NCBI GenBank assembly: GCA_020881915.1
Contig: JAJFPB010000005.1
Coordinates: forward strand, 1,054,001 to 1,118,000
Direction of reading: 5' to 3'
Length of the DNA stretch: 64,000 nucleotides
Source of the DNA: Paramyrothecium sp. XJ0827
Lineage: Eukaryota > Ascomycota > Sordariomycetes > Hypocreales > Stachybotryaceae
This document shows, in pieces, positions 1 through 9,436 of this stretch. Made by a program: the position numbers and the translations under genes. A model generated the notes under the pieces. That model did no database searches. It saw only the letters and a list, made by a program, of their open reading frames with translations, and had not been told where the DNA came from. Positions within the stretch are counted from its first letter, which is position 1. Every line of letters begins with the position of its first letter.

Positions 1-493
1 CACATCCTCTTTTCGACTGCGAGCTTGGCAGCTAAGCACCAACCATTCCTGGTTCGCAAGTGGACATTTGGGGACTACAGTGTTGGGAAAGCCATATCAT
101 CATTAATTCGGATGCCTGGCATCCCTGCATTACAACTAGTACGAAGGAGTCTCGTGCTTTACCAAAATTGTTGTTTCGAGATATCAGATTTTCGCCTCCA
201 GACCACAACTCACTTGACTTACTTCAAACCGAAATAAGTGCGTTGGCAAGGGGTCCTTCAGTCCTTGAATCTATACACGTGTCTCCCTAGGGGATTCCAT
301 TATTTGTTCTGCCAAGCAGTTACACACCATCCTCGATGCGTCTGGTATTTTTGGACGCCATCGCATGTATTCGTATCTCGTTTCGTTGAAGCCAACATCG
401 CCCGGTGGCGCTCGGGCTGGCTTAGCTTCATATCATCCCGCCAGTACCAAGCCACCCGTCTACTGCAGTCTGAGACAACCCTCTACGATGGGC
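1..493. other. window-edge spacer, no gene seen
   Basis: No reading frame here has a recognisable family motif or a plausible splice structure. The right part probably holds the 3' untranslated region of the EB1 gene that ends at 494. Confidence 0.5.
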
Positions 494-1409
494 TTAGAAG
501 GTTTCCTGGTCATCTAAGCCATCACCATCTTCGGGAATCTCAAATCCTTCCTCCGTCGTGTATAGGATCGTCTGGATATGCTTGATCAGGCCGTCTTCCT
601 GCTTCTCAAGTTCAGGATCTTCCTCAACAGCTTGCTGCACCAGCAGCTCGATCTGCCTGAGCTTGTTGAAATAGAAGTCGCGCTCCCGCTCGAGACTGCC
701 GACGGTCTCCTTCAAGGTGGCGTTCTCCTGCTGCAGGGCGGCGGTAGCCGGGCCAGCGGTCTTTGCTACCCGAGGAGCAGCAGCTGTGGCAGTAGGTCCG
801 CGGCGGGCTGCCGTGTTGGAAGCGGCTCGTGGTGCAGGGGGTCCCGTCGACCCGATAGGTGCGCCCTTTCTGCGTCCGACGGCGTCGTAATCGTGGTCGG
901 GGAAATTCAGATCCCAGAACTTCTTGGTCCACTGCAAGAACTCCAGGTTATCCTGCATCTTGCACTTGACGAGCGACTCCACAGGGATGGGCTTGTCGAT
1001 TTGGTGCTTCGCGAAGGTGTCTGCAAACCAGTTAGCTGATGAGGCCAGTTCAGGGGCGTTTGTTTGCGTACTTTGTAGAACCTTGAAGTTTTGAATGTAT
1101 GCGTAATCGCCGGTGGCGTTGAACTTGACTCGGGACATCGGCACATCCATGTAGATGCTGTCAAACACCTGGCAAAGAGCCGCACTGGATCGTCGTTAGC
1201 CAGCCGTCTTGCCAGGGATCACAAACTGAGAACATGGCGGGGGAGGGGTAAAAGCTACTTACCCAGTTCCGCACTGCTCAACCTTGGTGATGTTAAGTTG
1301 AAGAAGACTGTTGAGCCATTGCACGAGCTCCTGCCTGTTGATCCGGATCGGTTAGAGCCGCTGACATCGCAAAGTGTTGTCGTGTCATCACCAACCTTGA
1401 CTCGCCCAT
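494..1409 (-). CDS. mal3: EB1/Mal3 family microtubule plus-end tracking protein
   Basis: Four exons: 1396-1409, 1263-1334, 1072-1184 and 494-1020, giving 241 aa. The EB1 family binds growing microtubule plus ends and recruits other tip proteins. Seen: an N-terminal calponin-homology domain (about residues 1-105) starting MGESRQELVQWLNSLL, with the family signatures VPMSRVKFNA and YIQNFKVLQ and then HQIDKPIPVESLVKCKMQDN. A Ser/Ala/Pro-rich linker follows, then the EB1 dimerisation coiled coil (about 160-205) containing ERDFYFNKLRQIELL, and an acidic tail ending QETF instead of the animal EEY. The ATG at 1409 is supported because splicing joins it in phase to the conserved QELVQWL. The third intron (1021-1071, 51 nt) is a multiple of three and has no stop in frame, so the unspliced frame stays open. 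Gene symbol by homology with fission yeast. Confidence 0.93.
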
Positions 1410-1894
1410 CTTGACGTATTTTGTAGGTAGATTCAAAAGGTGGGATAAAATAAAGAGGCCGAGGCCAACGCTAGGACGAGATCAAAGATCGAAGAAGGAA
1501 AAAATCAGAGAGGGAAGCGGCAGCAGGAGGCGTGAAGGACGGACTGGGTATCGAGAAGCTGAGATATGTCGTGATGCGTGGTGCAATCCAGCTGGGACGG
1601 GCCAGGAGGAAATTAGTGCTATTATTTCGCTGTGATTCTAATGTGGTCGCGAGCAAGATCTCGTCGCCCAATCAACCACAATAGTGGGGTTACTCGGGGA
1701 AACAACGGGTGCCTCCTGGAATGGCGGTGCCTGGCTAAGAAACATTGTTAGGTAAGCAGCATGCCAATCTCTCACCGCCAAAACTTTCCAAGCGGCAGAA
1801 AAAAGTGGCAGGCTTGTGAAAATGGCACTCGAGGTTTGCTTTGCAAGTACCCCACAGACGCCCAATTCCAACAGCGAAGACGAGCACTGTCAAG
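1410..1894. promoter_or_regulatory. divergent promoter spacer between EB1 and DRS1 genes
   Basis: About 485 nt separate the two outward-reading start codons, so both 5' leaders and core promoters must lie here. No clear TATA box was seen. A purine-rich block lies at about 1480-1560. Confidence 0.5.
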
Positions 1895-4281
1895 ATGGCT
1901 CCCTCCCAGAAAAGGAAACCGATCGAGGATGAATTCATCCATACAATCTCAGACACAGAGGACCTACCCGTCGAAGACGAAATTGTCCCTTCTCAGCCTC
2001 CGAAAAAGAAGGCCAAGACAAGCAAGAAGGACAAGGTGAAGAAGCAAAATGAGGATGCGGACGACGTTGAAGCCGAGCCCGAGGGCATCTGGGGCCAGAA
2101 CGAAGAAGACGATGGCGCCATGGACTCAGAATTCGAGTTTGCTGACGCCAATGCCGACGCTGTTGGCGACGTCGAGTTCGAAGGCTGGGGTTTTGAAGGC
2201 GCAAAGAAGGGCATGTCGGTCGATAAGCGGGGCGTCGATCTGGATGAAATAATACGAAGGCGCCGAGAGAAGAAGGGAGGAAAATTGCCCGATGCCAATG
2301 AGGAGAGCCCTAGCGAGGAGGCTGAAGATGGCATGCAAGTCGACCTGGATGATGATGAGGATGAAGTCTTGGCCGACGACGCCTTTGGCATGAACGCTGG
2401 CTCAGACGAGGAAGCTTCCGGCGAGGAAGACGACGAAGACGAGGAAGCGGAGGGAGACGACGACGACGATGACGAGGCCGCTTCGGACGACGATTCCGTG
2501 GCCACACCAGTAGGACATCCGGACGACGACGATGCATCCGATGCCAGTGACCGAGAGGACGCAGAGGAGGCCGCTAAACGCGATGCATTCTTTGCTGAAG
2601 GAGAAAAGGAAAAGCTCGGCAAGAAGGCGAGCGCCACGTCGTTCCAAGCCATGTCCCTGTCCCGGCCCATCCTGCGTGGTCTCGCAAGTGTGGGCTTCTC
2701 AAAGCCTACCCCCATTCAATCGAAGACAATTCCTATCGCGCTGATGGGCAAGGATCTCGTCGGTGGTGCGGTCACCGGTTCCGGAAAGACGGGTGCCTTC
2801 ATCGTCCCCATCCTTGAGCGTCTGCTGTACCGTCCGAAGAAGATCCCGACCACTCGCGTCGTGATTCTCACGCCAACACGTGAGTTGGCCATGCAATGTC
2901 ACGCTGTCGCCACAAAGCTTGCTGCCCACACCGACATCAAGTTTACCCTCGCCGTGGGTGGATTGAGTCTCAAGGCTCAAGAGGCGGAACTCCGGCTGCG
3001 CCCTGATGTTATCATTGCCACTCCTGGTCGATTCATTGACCACATGAGGAACTCAGCCAGCTTCAACGTCGATACTGTCGAAATTTTGGTTCTTGATGAG
3101 GCCGACCGCATGTTGGAAGACGGTTTCGCAGACGAGCTTAACGAAATCTTGACAACACTGCCCAAGTCCCGTCAAACGATGCTCTTCTCAGCCACCATGA
3201 CGTCCACAGTCGATCGTCTTATTCGAGTGGGGCTTGACAAGCCGGTCAGGCTGATGGTGGATTCCCAGAAAAAGACTGTCACAACGCTGGTGCAGGAGTT
3301 TGTTCGCTTGCGTCCTGGCCGCGAAGAGAAGCGCATGGGCTATCTCGTTCACTTGTGTAAGACCTTATATACCGAAAAGGTCATCATCTTCTTCCGGCAA
3401 AAGAAGGAGGCGCATCGCGCGCGCATCATCTTTGGGCTGATGGGACTCCGTTGTGCGGAGTTGCACGGTAGCATGAATCAGACACAGGTAAGAACTCCGG
3501 GGAAATGAAGTGGTACTCTACTAACAGAGCACAGCGTATTGAAAGTGTTGAAGAGTTCCGTGATGGAAAGGTCCCATTCCTCCTGGCCACCGACCTTGCG
3601 TCGCGAGGTCTGGATATCAAGGGCGTCGACTCGGTCATCAACTACGAAGCACCTCAGTCTCTTGAGATTTACGTCCACAGAGTCGGTCGTACTGCCCGTG
3701 CTGGTCGCCAGGGTACCGCCTTGACCATCGCAGCCGAGCCAGACCGTAAAGTAGTCAAGGCCGCGGTGAGGGCGGGTAAGGCGCAGGGGGCCAAGATTGT
3801 CAGCCGTGTGGTGGAAGCCAGCGAGGTGGACAAGCTGCAGGCGGAAATCGATGGGCTGGAGGACGAGATCGAGGAGATTATGAAGGAGGAGAAGGAGGAG
3901 AAGCAGCTCGCTCAAGCAGAGATGCAGGTCAGGAAGGGCGAAAACCTCATCGAGCACGAGGCGGAGATCAAGTCGAGGCCTCGACGAACCTGGTTCGAGA
4001 CGGAGCACGACAAGAAGACAGCCAGGCAGGCCGGAAAGGACGAGCTGAACGGCCTGCGAGAGACGATGAAAAAGAAGAACGCGGGCAAGCTCAGCAACAA
4101 GGACAAGAAGCGACTTGATGCCAAGGCTCTGCGAACCGATGGCAGGTCATGGAAGAAGAGCAAGACGAGCGAGGCGGAGATGAAGGCCAAGGCCAAGGCC
4201 AAGTCCAAGAGCGTCAAGAAGGCGGCGAACAAGGGCAAGGTGAAGGCAAAGATGGCCGGAAAGGCCAAGGCTAGGCGGTAG
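1895..4281 (+). CDS. drs1: DEAD-box ATP-dependent RNA helicase Drs1 (60S ribosome assembly)
   Basis: Two exons, 1895-3487 and 3535-4281, with a 47-nt intron; 780 aa. Drs1 (human DDX27) acts in the nucleolus in pre-rRNA processing for the large subunit. Seen: the start [14 protein letters not shown] in a good context (CAAGATGGC), a Lys-rich stretch and a long Asp/Glu-rich region (about residues 30-235). The helicase core follows: Q motif [14 protein letters not shown], motif I GSGKT (about 295), [12 protein letters not shown] (401-404), SAT (432), and after the intron [15 protein letters not shown] and [10 protein letters not shown] (579). The C-terminus is a coiled-coil-like, very Lys/Ala/Arg-rich tail typical of nucleolar proteins. 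The intron falls just before motif V and restores frame exactly ([13 protein letters not shown]). The open frame upstream of 1895 lacks an ATG. Confidence 0.96.
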
Positions 4282-5383
4282 AATGGGGAGTGAAATAGAC
4301 ATGTAAAAAGGGACACTACATAATGGAAATTTTGAGCAATCATCAAAAGGGTTGTGTTCCGCTCACTTCGGCATTTGAGTATGGCCATGCATGATGTGTT
4401 CGATTGCTCAAGATTGGGGGCAGAAAATACAGATAAATGAATCGAGGATAAGTAAAGGGACGTGATATTCAATTGCGTTTGCACGACTGCCATCTATTCT
4501 GTAGGAAGAGAAAGTAGTGGTGAAGGAACCGGCTTCTCAACAGCGGACCGACGTAACTTGATGATTGGCACGTCCAAAAGAGGCTAACTTACAAGTTTAT
4601 TGATAGTGGGCGGATGTACCTCAGTCAAGGTACATGCAGTCTAGCTCATTACCTGCGTCATGGCGATCACGAGCTCTTGTCCCTCCACCATCCATCTATA
4701 GCTGCCGGCTGCTGAGCGAGACACTGCGTGCTCTAGGTCGCGCAAATTGTCCATTTTTCCCCTGGACCACGTCAGGTGACGCCATCACCAACACGCGCAA
4801 CAAGCCACTGCCGCTCTGCCGCGTGCTTCCAGGCCCGAGTCTCTTCGCACGACGGCCCTTGTCAGACGACCGACTCGCCTGAGGCGACGCTACGGCATCT
4901 GGGCTGCTCATCCGCCAACGTCCATCATCCCGCTTCGCTTCGACTGGACGCGCCCACGTTGCGGCCCGCTGCTGCATGTCGTTCCGCCCAGGCTTGCCGT
5001 ATAAAGCGTCCATCTTTCTGCGCCCCCTCGTTGCGGTAGGGCCTCCTGCACCCAGCGCTGTCCTCCTTCGATCCTTTGGGTCCGGCCGACGTCATCCCCG
5101 CAACAGACAGGGTTTCTTCCGACATCTCATTCCTCGCGCCGTCCGAGCTCAGTACAGGGAACGTATTCTCGACTTCCGCCTCGGTACTCTTCCTCTCGTC
5201 AAACACAAGGTCCAATCGCTCATCTACGGCTTCATCGTCAAGCGCCAGCGTAAGCGCGCCGAGAGGACTCGCCTAGTTGACGTCGTTGCCGGGCAGGGCC
5301 GACGTCTGCTCCTGGGACCCCGCAGCCAGCAGCGACAGCCCAAACATGGGACTGGCCGAACCGGCGCCATAGTGCGACGCAAC
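4282..5383. promoter_or_regulatory. spacer and probable leader of the App1-like gene
   Basis: Holds the 3' end of DRS1 and the promoter of the next gene. A TATAAA element lies at 4999-5004, which argues that transcription begins downstream of it. An in-frame ATG at 4976 would extend the next protein by 136 residues through this area. A short GTACCTCAGTCAAGGTAC motif lies near 4616-4632. Confidence 0.4.
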
Positions 5384-7921
5384 ATGCCTACGATCGGGGG
5401 CATGCCTGGTGGCTACGGCCCGGCCGCAGGCGATACGCAAGCCAACGCGGGCGCCAGCGGGGACAGAGAGTATGGATACAAGCGAAAGAGGCTGGCAGCA
5501 ATGGCGGGTTCGCTCTACCGGTCTGGGCAAGCCGCCGTGACGGAGATCCGCGAGTCATACGCGCAGACAAGGACAAGAGGCTTCGACGCAGACTTTGACA
5601 GCCAAGGAAATATGCATATCCCGGGTTCCTTTCCTGACGCAGCCATCATAACGCATGGGACTGACCAGATGGTATTGTTCCCGTCATATGCGAAGCAGCA
5701 CATTAAACAAGACTGGAGCCAAGAGACCACGCACGCCTCACAGACAGCGCACGGCAGCATCAGAGACGAGGAGTACTGGCGTCGGGAATGGGAAAGAAAC
5801 GAAGACGAAAAAGCCATTGTCGACGTCGACGTCCGCGGCTGGATTTATTCCCCACATGTTGCGCCCATGACCAGGCGAAACCGCATCCTGGTAGGACTTG
5901 CACGGCAGCTGAGCGGTCTCCCTGCTCCCAAAGGAGAACAGGTGGTACCGGGAGGTTCGACCGGGCCAGTGGCCACGCATCACCAGATGCACGAAGACAT
6001 GCGCGAGCAGGAAAAGATTGCCCAGGAGGCAGCTAGAATCGAGCGGCAGGGCCAGGAGGAGAAGCAGGTTGCCTACCGCGGCGGATACAGTGAGAAACCT
6101 CAAGACAACCCCGACCAGGAGACCGAAGGCATGTCTTACAGAGGCCGCCGCGGAAGCGCTACGCCGGAAACAGCCCCAGGAAGTCCTGTGATTCCTGCTC
6201 GCCAGGCTTCGACAGGCGTCACTGAACTGAGCGAAGCCGAATTGGCTGTGGCCAATGCGAACCTGATGGCTAGGATAGCACCTTTCATGACCAACCCCCT
6301 CGTCTCGCTTCCAATCACCCTATTCTTCTACAACGACAAACAGTCGCAATCACGGACTGTCATGACCAATGACGCAGGACATTTCAACGTCCGCGCACCG
6401 CTTGATTTTATTCCCACGAACGTGAGGGTCTTGGCAAACGAGCGACTGTCTGCTATCCAGGATGTCAAGATCATCGAGCCGTTCGGCGTGAGCCTGATCA
6501 GCGACATTGACGACACCGTGAAGCGATCCAATATCTCGGCGGGCGCACGCGAGATCTTCCGCAACACCTTCATACGCGAGTTGGCGGATCTCACCGTGGA
6601 TGGCGTCAGGGAATGGTACAGCAGCCTACATGAACTGGGCGTCAGCTTTCACTACTGCTCCAACAGCCCGTGGCAGTTGTTCCCAGTTCTGGCTACTTTC
6701 TTCAAGATGAGCGGCCTCCCGCCAGGCTCCCTTCATTTGCGACAATACTCGGGCATGCTGCAGGGCATCTTCGAGCCAGTCGCGGAGAGAAAGAAGGGCA
6801 CATTGCAGCGCTTGATGAGAGACTTTCCCACTCGGAAATTCCTGCTCGTCGGTGACAGTGGCGAGGCTGATCTGGAAGTGTACACTGAACTCGCTCAGGC
6901 ACACCCAGGCCGTATCCTAGCGGTATTCATCAGGGATGTCACGACACCTGAGGAGCCCGGCTACTTTGATTCAGGCTTCGATCTCCGTCGCGTCACCTCC
7001 AGCCTGAAGCTTGACGATGCAAAGGGTGGTACCGGCACGTCTCGCCAGAAGCCTGGTCCTGCGGCTCAAGGGGCCAAAGCGACAAGCGGGCCGACCATGG
7101 GAACCTTGATTGACTTTTCCGATGAGCCAGAGCAAGTGAAGTTGGACGACAAAGCCGCGCTCGCTCAAGTCATGCAATCACGATCCGCTCCCTCCAGGAC
7201 GGCCAGCTCCGCGGATCTGCTTGGGCGTAAGCCGCCCCCGCCACGACCCGCCAAACCGGTGGCACTTAGAAGCTCGCCTTCGGTAGTGGAAGACCGTGGC
7301 CGTAGATCAGGGATGAGTCGGGACAGCATTGGCACTCCCGATTCTGAAAAGACACCTCCGCTGCCAAGAAGGCCAGTTGCCGAGCAGTCTCCGGAGAAGC
7401 CTCATCCCCTGGCGCAAATGCACAACTCGTCCCAGTCAACCATAGGAAGCAACAGAAGCACACCAGGCTTGAACGCGAGCAGGGAGCCAGGTCAAAAGCC
7501 CGCGCCCCCACTGCCGCGTCGACGAGGTGCGCCGTCTGCGAAGAACCTCAGCCCCAGACTATTCGGCTACCGGTCGTCCAACTCGGACGTGGACTTTGAG
7601 CCCCTGCCGCCGGCCGCGGCGCCACCGCCCCAGCAGGCCAACTATTCAAGGTCTGGCACGCGGTCCAGCGGTCCAACGCCCACCGGCTCACCCACGCTGG
7701 GCCCGGTCAACCGCAAGCTCGAGATGTGGAAGCGACGGCTGAGCAGGGCGCACGAGCTCCTCGATCAGCAGGGCGTCGCGCTGTACACTTGGCGCAGGGG
7801 CCAGGACGTGTCTGCGGAGGCGGTAGGGATCGTGAAGCAGGCGCTGCAGGATATGCAGAAGAAGAACAAGAACACGCACAAGCTGGAGCAGGAGTGGAGG
7901 AGGGAACAACAGGGCAGGTGA
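5384..7921 (+). CDS. app1: App1-like Mg2+-dependent phosphatidate phosphatase (DUF2183), actin-patch protein
   Basis: Single exon; 845 aa from the ATG at 5384, or 981 aa if the in-frame ATG at 4976 is used. I prefer 5384: the extra N-terminus is Arg/Pro-rich, has no recognisable domain and overlaps a TATAAA element. Yeast App1 converts phosphatidate to diacylglycerol at cortical actin patches. Seen: an N-terminal region with AAMAGSLYRSGQAAVTEIRE, a middle region with the haloacid-dehalogenase-like catalytic signature SDIDDTVKRSNI (DxDxT, Asp374 and Asp376 in the short numbering), then HYCSNSPWQLFP and FLLVGDSGEADLEVY. A long proline-rich, low-complexity tail follows with PPPPRPAKP and PPLPRR motifs that look like SH3 ligands, as in yeast App1. 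No intron is needed. Confidence 0.9.
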   Translation: MPTIGGMPGGYGPAAGDTQANAGASGDREYGYKRKRLAAMAGSLYRSGQAAVTEIRESYAQTRTRGFDADFDSQGNMHIPGSFPDAAIITHGTDQMVLFPSYAKQHIKQDWSQETTHASQTAHGSIRDEEYWRREWERNEDEKAIVDVDVRGWIYSPHVAPMTRRNRILVGLARQLSGLPAPKGEQVVPGGSTGPVATHHQMHEDMREQEKIAQEAARIERQGQEEKQVAYRGGYSEKPQDNPDQETEGMSYRGRRGSATPETAPGSPVIPARQASTGVTELSEAELAVANANLMARIAPFMTNPLVSLPITLFFYNDKQSQSRTVMTNDAGHFNVRAPLDFIPTNVRVLANERLSAIQDVKIIEPFGVSLISDIDDTVKRSNISAGAREIFRNTFIRELADLTVDGVREWYSSLHELGVSFHYCSNSPWQLFPVLATFFKMSGLPPGSLHLRQYSGMLQGIFEPVAERKKGTLQRLMRDFPTRKFLLVGDSGEADLEVYTELAQAHPGRILAVFIRDVTTPEEPGYFDSGFDLRRVTSSLKLDDAKGGTGTSRQKPGPAAQGAKATSGPTMGTLIDFSDEPEQVKLDDKAALAQVMQSRSAPSRTASSADLLGRKPPPPRPAKPVALRSSPSVVEDRGRRSGMSRDSIGTPDSEKTPPLPRRPVAEQSPEKPHPLAQMHNSSQSTIGSNRSTPGLNASREPGQKPAPPLPRRRGAPSAKNLSPRLFGYRSSNSDVDFEPLPPAAAPPPQQANYSRSGTRSSGPTPTGSPTLGPVNRKLEMWKRRLSRAHELLDQQGVALYTWRRGQDVSAEAVGIVKQALQDMQKKNKNTHKLEQEWRREQQGR

Positions 7922-8787
7922 TGCGTTTAACGTTGTATGGGAGGAAGATTTGTATGGGGTTTCTCTTGACACACGCGACGATAGACAAGGATGAAGCGAG
8001 TATGAAGATTACCTGGGTATAGATAAAGTAACGTCTCACGCTCATGATCAGTTTGATAGTACATGACTAGAGGATTTTCGAGTACTCGTCGACCAGTATT
8101 GTCACGCACAGTAATAGCAAGTCATATACCAATCAATAATCAGATTCCTCTACTACAGGTTCTTCTCTCAACGCAACGCTATCGGGGAAAATAGTGATCC
8201 TAGGCGCATATGTGGGCCGTAGTGGTGAGCCGCGGCCTGCCTATCTACCCGTGATTGCGATCGTGATCCAGCTTGCTCGTCACGAGGCAACGCCACATCA
8301 GCCCTATTGAGAAGTGCCTATCATCTCGAATCTGTTCTCAGTCTAGTACATGGCAGTTCGATAATTCTGTGTGCACAGACATGGCATTATCTGGTGTTGA
8401 CATGGGTCCCGTCACTCCTACGCCGAGCACGGGTGGAACGACCTCGACGGTTGCGTGAGGCACAAGAGTATCAGAAACCAAAAGCTTTCTTCATCCAGCA
8501 ATGAAATCACCACCCTAGAAAACCAATGTCAAACAAAGTTACCTTACGCATTATCATGACCAACCCCAACGCAAATAGGCAAGCTTGACCTGACTGACAC
8601 CACAGCGCAACCAGTGGACACTTACATGCCACACCTACAGGGTAGCAGCCGCCACACCTGTCCAGACCTCGCCCACAACTCGCTTTCGATTGACCAATTT
8701 CCAGCCAATTGATCACCAACATAAGTCCCTACAACCAAGGAAACCAAAAGATAAAAGCTCCAATGCTTCAGGAAGCCAAAAAGAAAG
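7922..8787. other. spacer between App1-like gene and tRNA-Pro, no gene seen
   Basis: Contains the 3' untranslated region of the upstream gene. Short reading frames are present on both strands, but none has a family motif. Confidence 0.4.
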
Positions 8788-8877
8788 GGTCTGGCCGGGG
8801 ATTGAACCCGGGACCTCTCGCAAACCGTGCTTTAGGGTGAGCCCTAAGCGAGAATCATACCACTAGACCACCAGACC
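8788..8877 (-). tRNA. tRNA-Pro(AGG) with a 19-nt intron
   Basis: Read on the minus strand. The 5' acceptor arm GGTCTGG pairs with CCAGACC at the 3' end. The D-arm region TGGTCTAGTGGTATGATT is typical of fungal tRNA-Pro. The anticodon stem CTCGC/GCGAG encloses a loop with anticodon AGG at 8845-8843, and the T arm is CCCGGGTTCAATCCCCGG. The loop is interrupted after position 37 by an intron at 8823-8841, the canonical position for splicing by tRNA endonuclease. CCA is not encoded, as expected in eukaryotes. Confidence 0.93.
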
Positions 8878-9436
8878 GGTGGACGGATCGAATGTGATAC
8901 CCCGATCGCGTCTTCGCATGTCGAGATTTGTCCTTTTTTAGTACTATATTGGCTTGTTGTCTGGACACGCCGAGACACGTCCTTATTTGCTTCTACACCA
9001 CATTTCGCGATGCATTCCACTCCCACCTTACGAATGTCCTAATTTCTCCTTCCCACCTCCGCTGCATGTTCTTTGTTTACCCAACTCCTTCGTTGAGCCT
9101 ACACTGGCAGTTTCACGCAGTCTAAGCCTTGCCTTTGTGTAATCTGAAAGGCAGGGATAATAATCATGGCATCTTTCAACCTTCTAAAATCTGCGAAACC
9201 TTAACGGCAATCATCGATACATTTTCATTACTAAACGCTGGATATCCATTTCTATGTTGTACCATGCTCGCCATGCACAACCGAACACTCTGACAGTTGA
9301 AACCAACCATGGCTCACACGCCGTTGCGCAACCAATGCCAAGGCACAGGACCTTGGCCTTGCTTGATTGTTGCTTGATCCAAGTCCTCAACTCCGTAAAT
9401 CTCAAACGAGTTATTGCATGCCTGCTGCAGGTTACG
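8878..9436. other. spacer 3' of the CPS1-like gene
   Basis: Probably holds the 3' untranslated region of the minus-strand gene ending at 9437 and the short upstream region of the tRNA. Nothing else seen. Confidence 0.4.

Noticed and set aside
1993..2715. Ser-rich minus-strand frame of 240 codons
   Set aside because: It mirrors the GAC/GAG repeats encoding the acidic region of DRS1.
5249..5295. Possible intron (GTAAGC to GCAG) in the App1-like upstream region
   Set aside because: The 47-nt segment would join the main frame to a Ser-rich frame with no family resemblance, and the branch site is weak.
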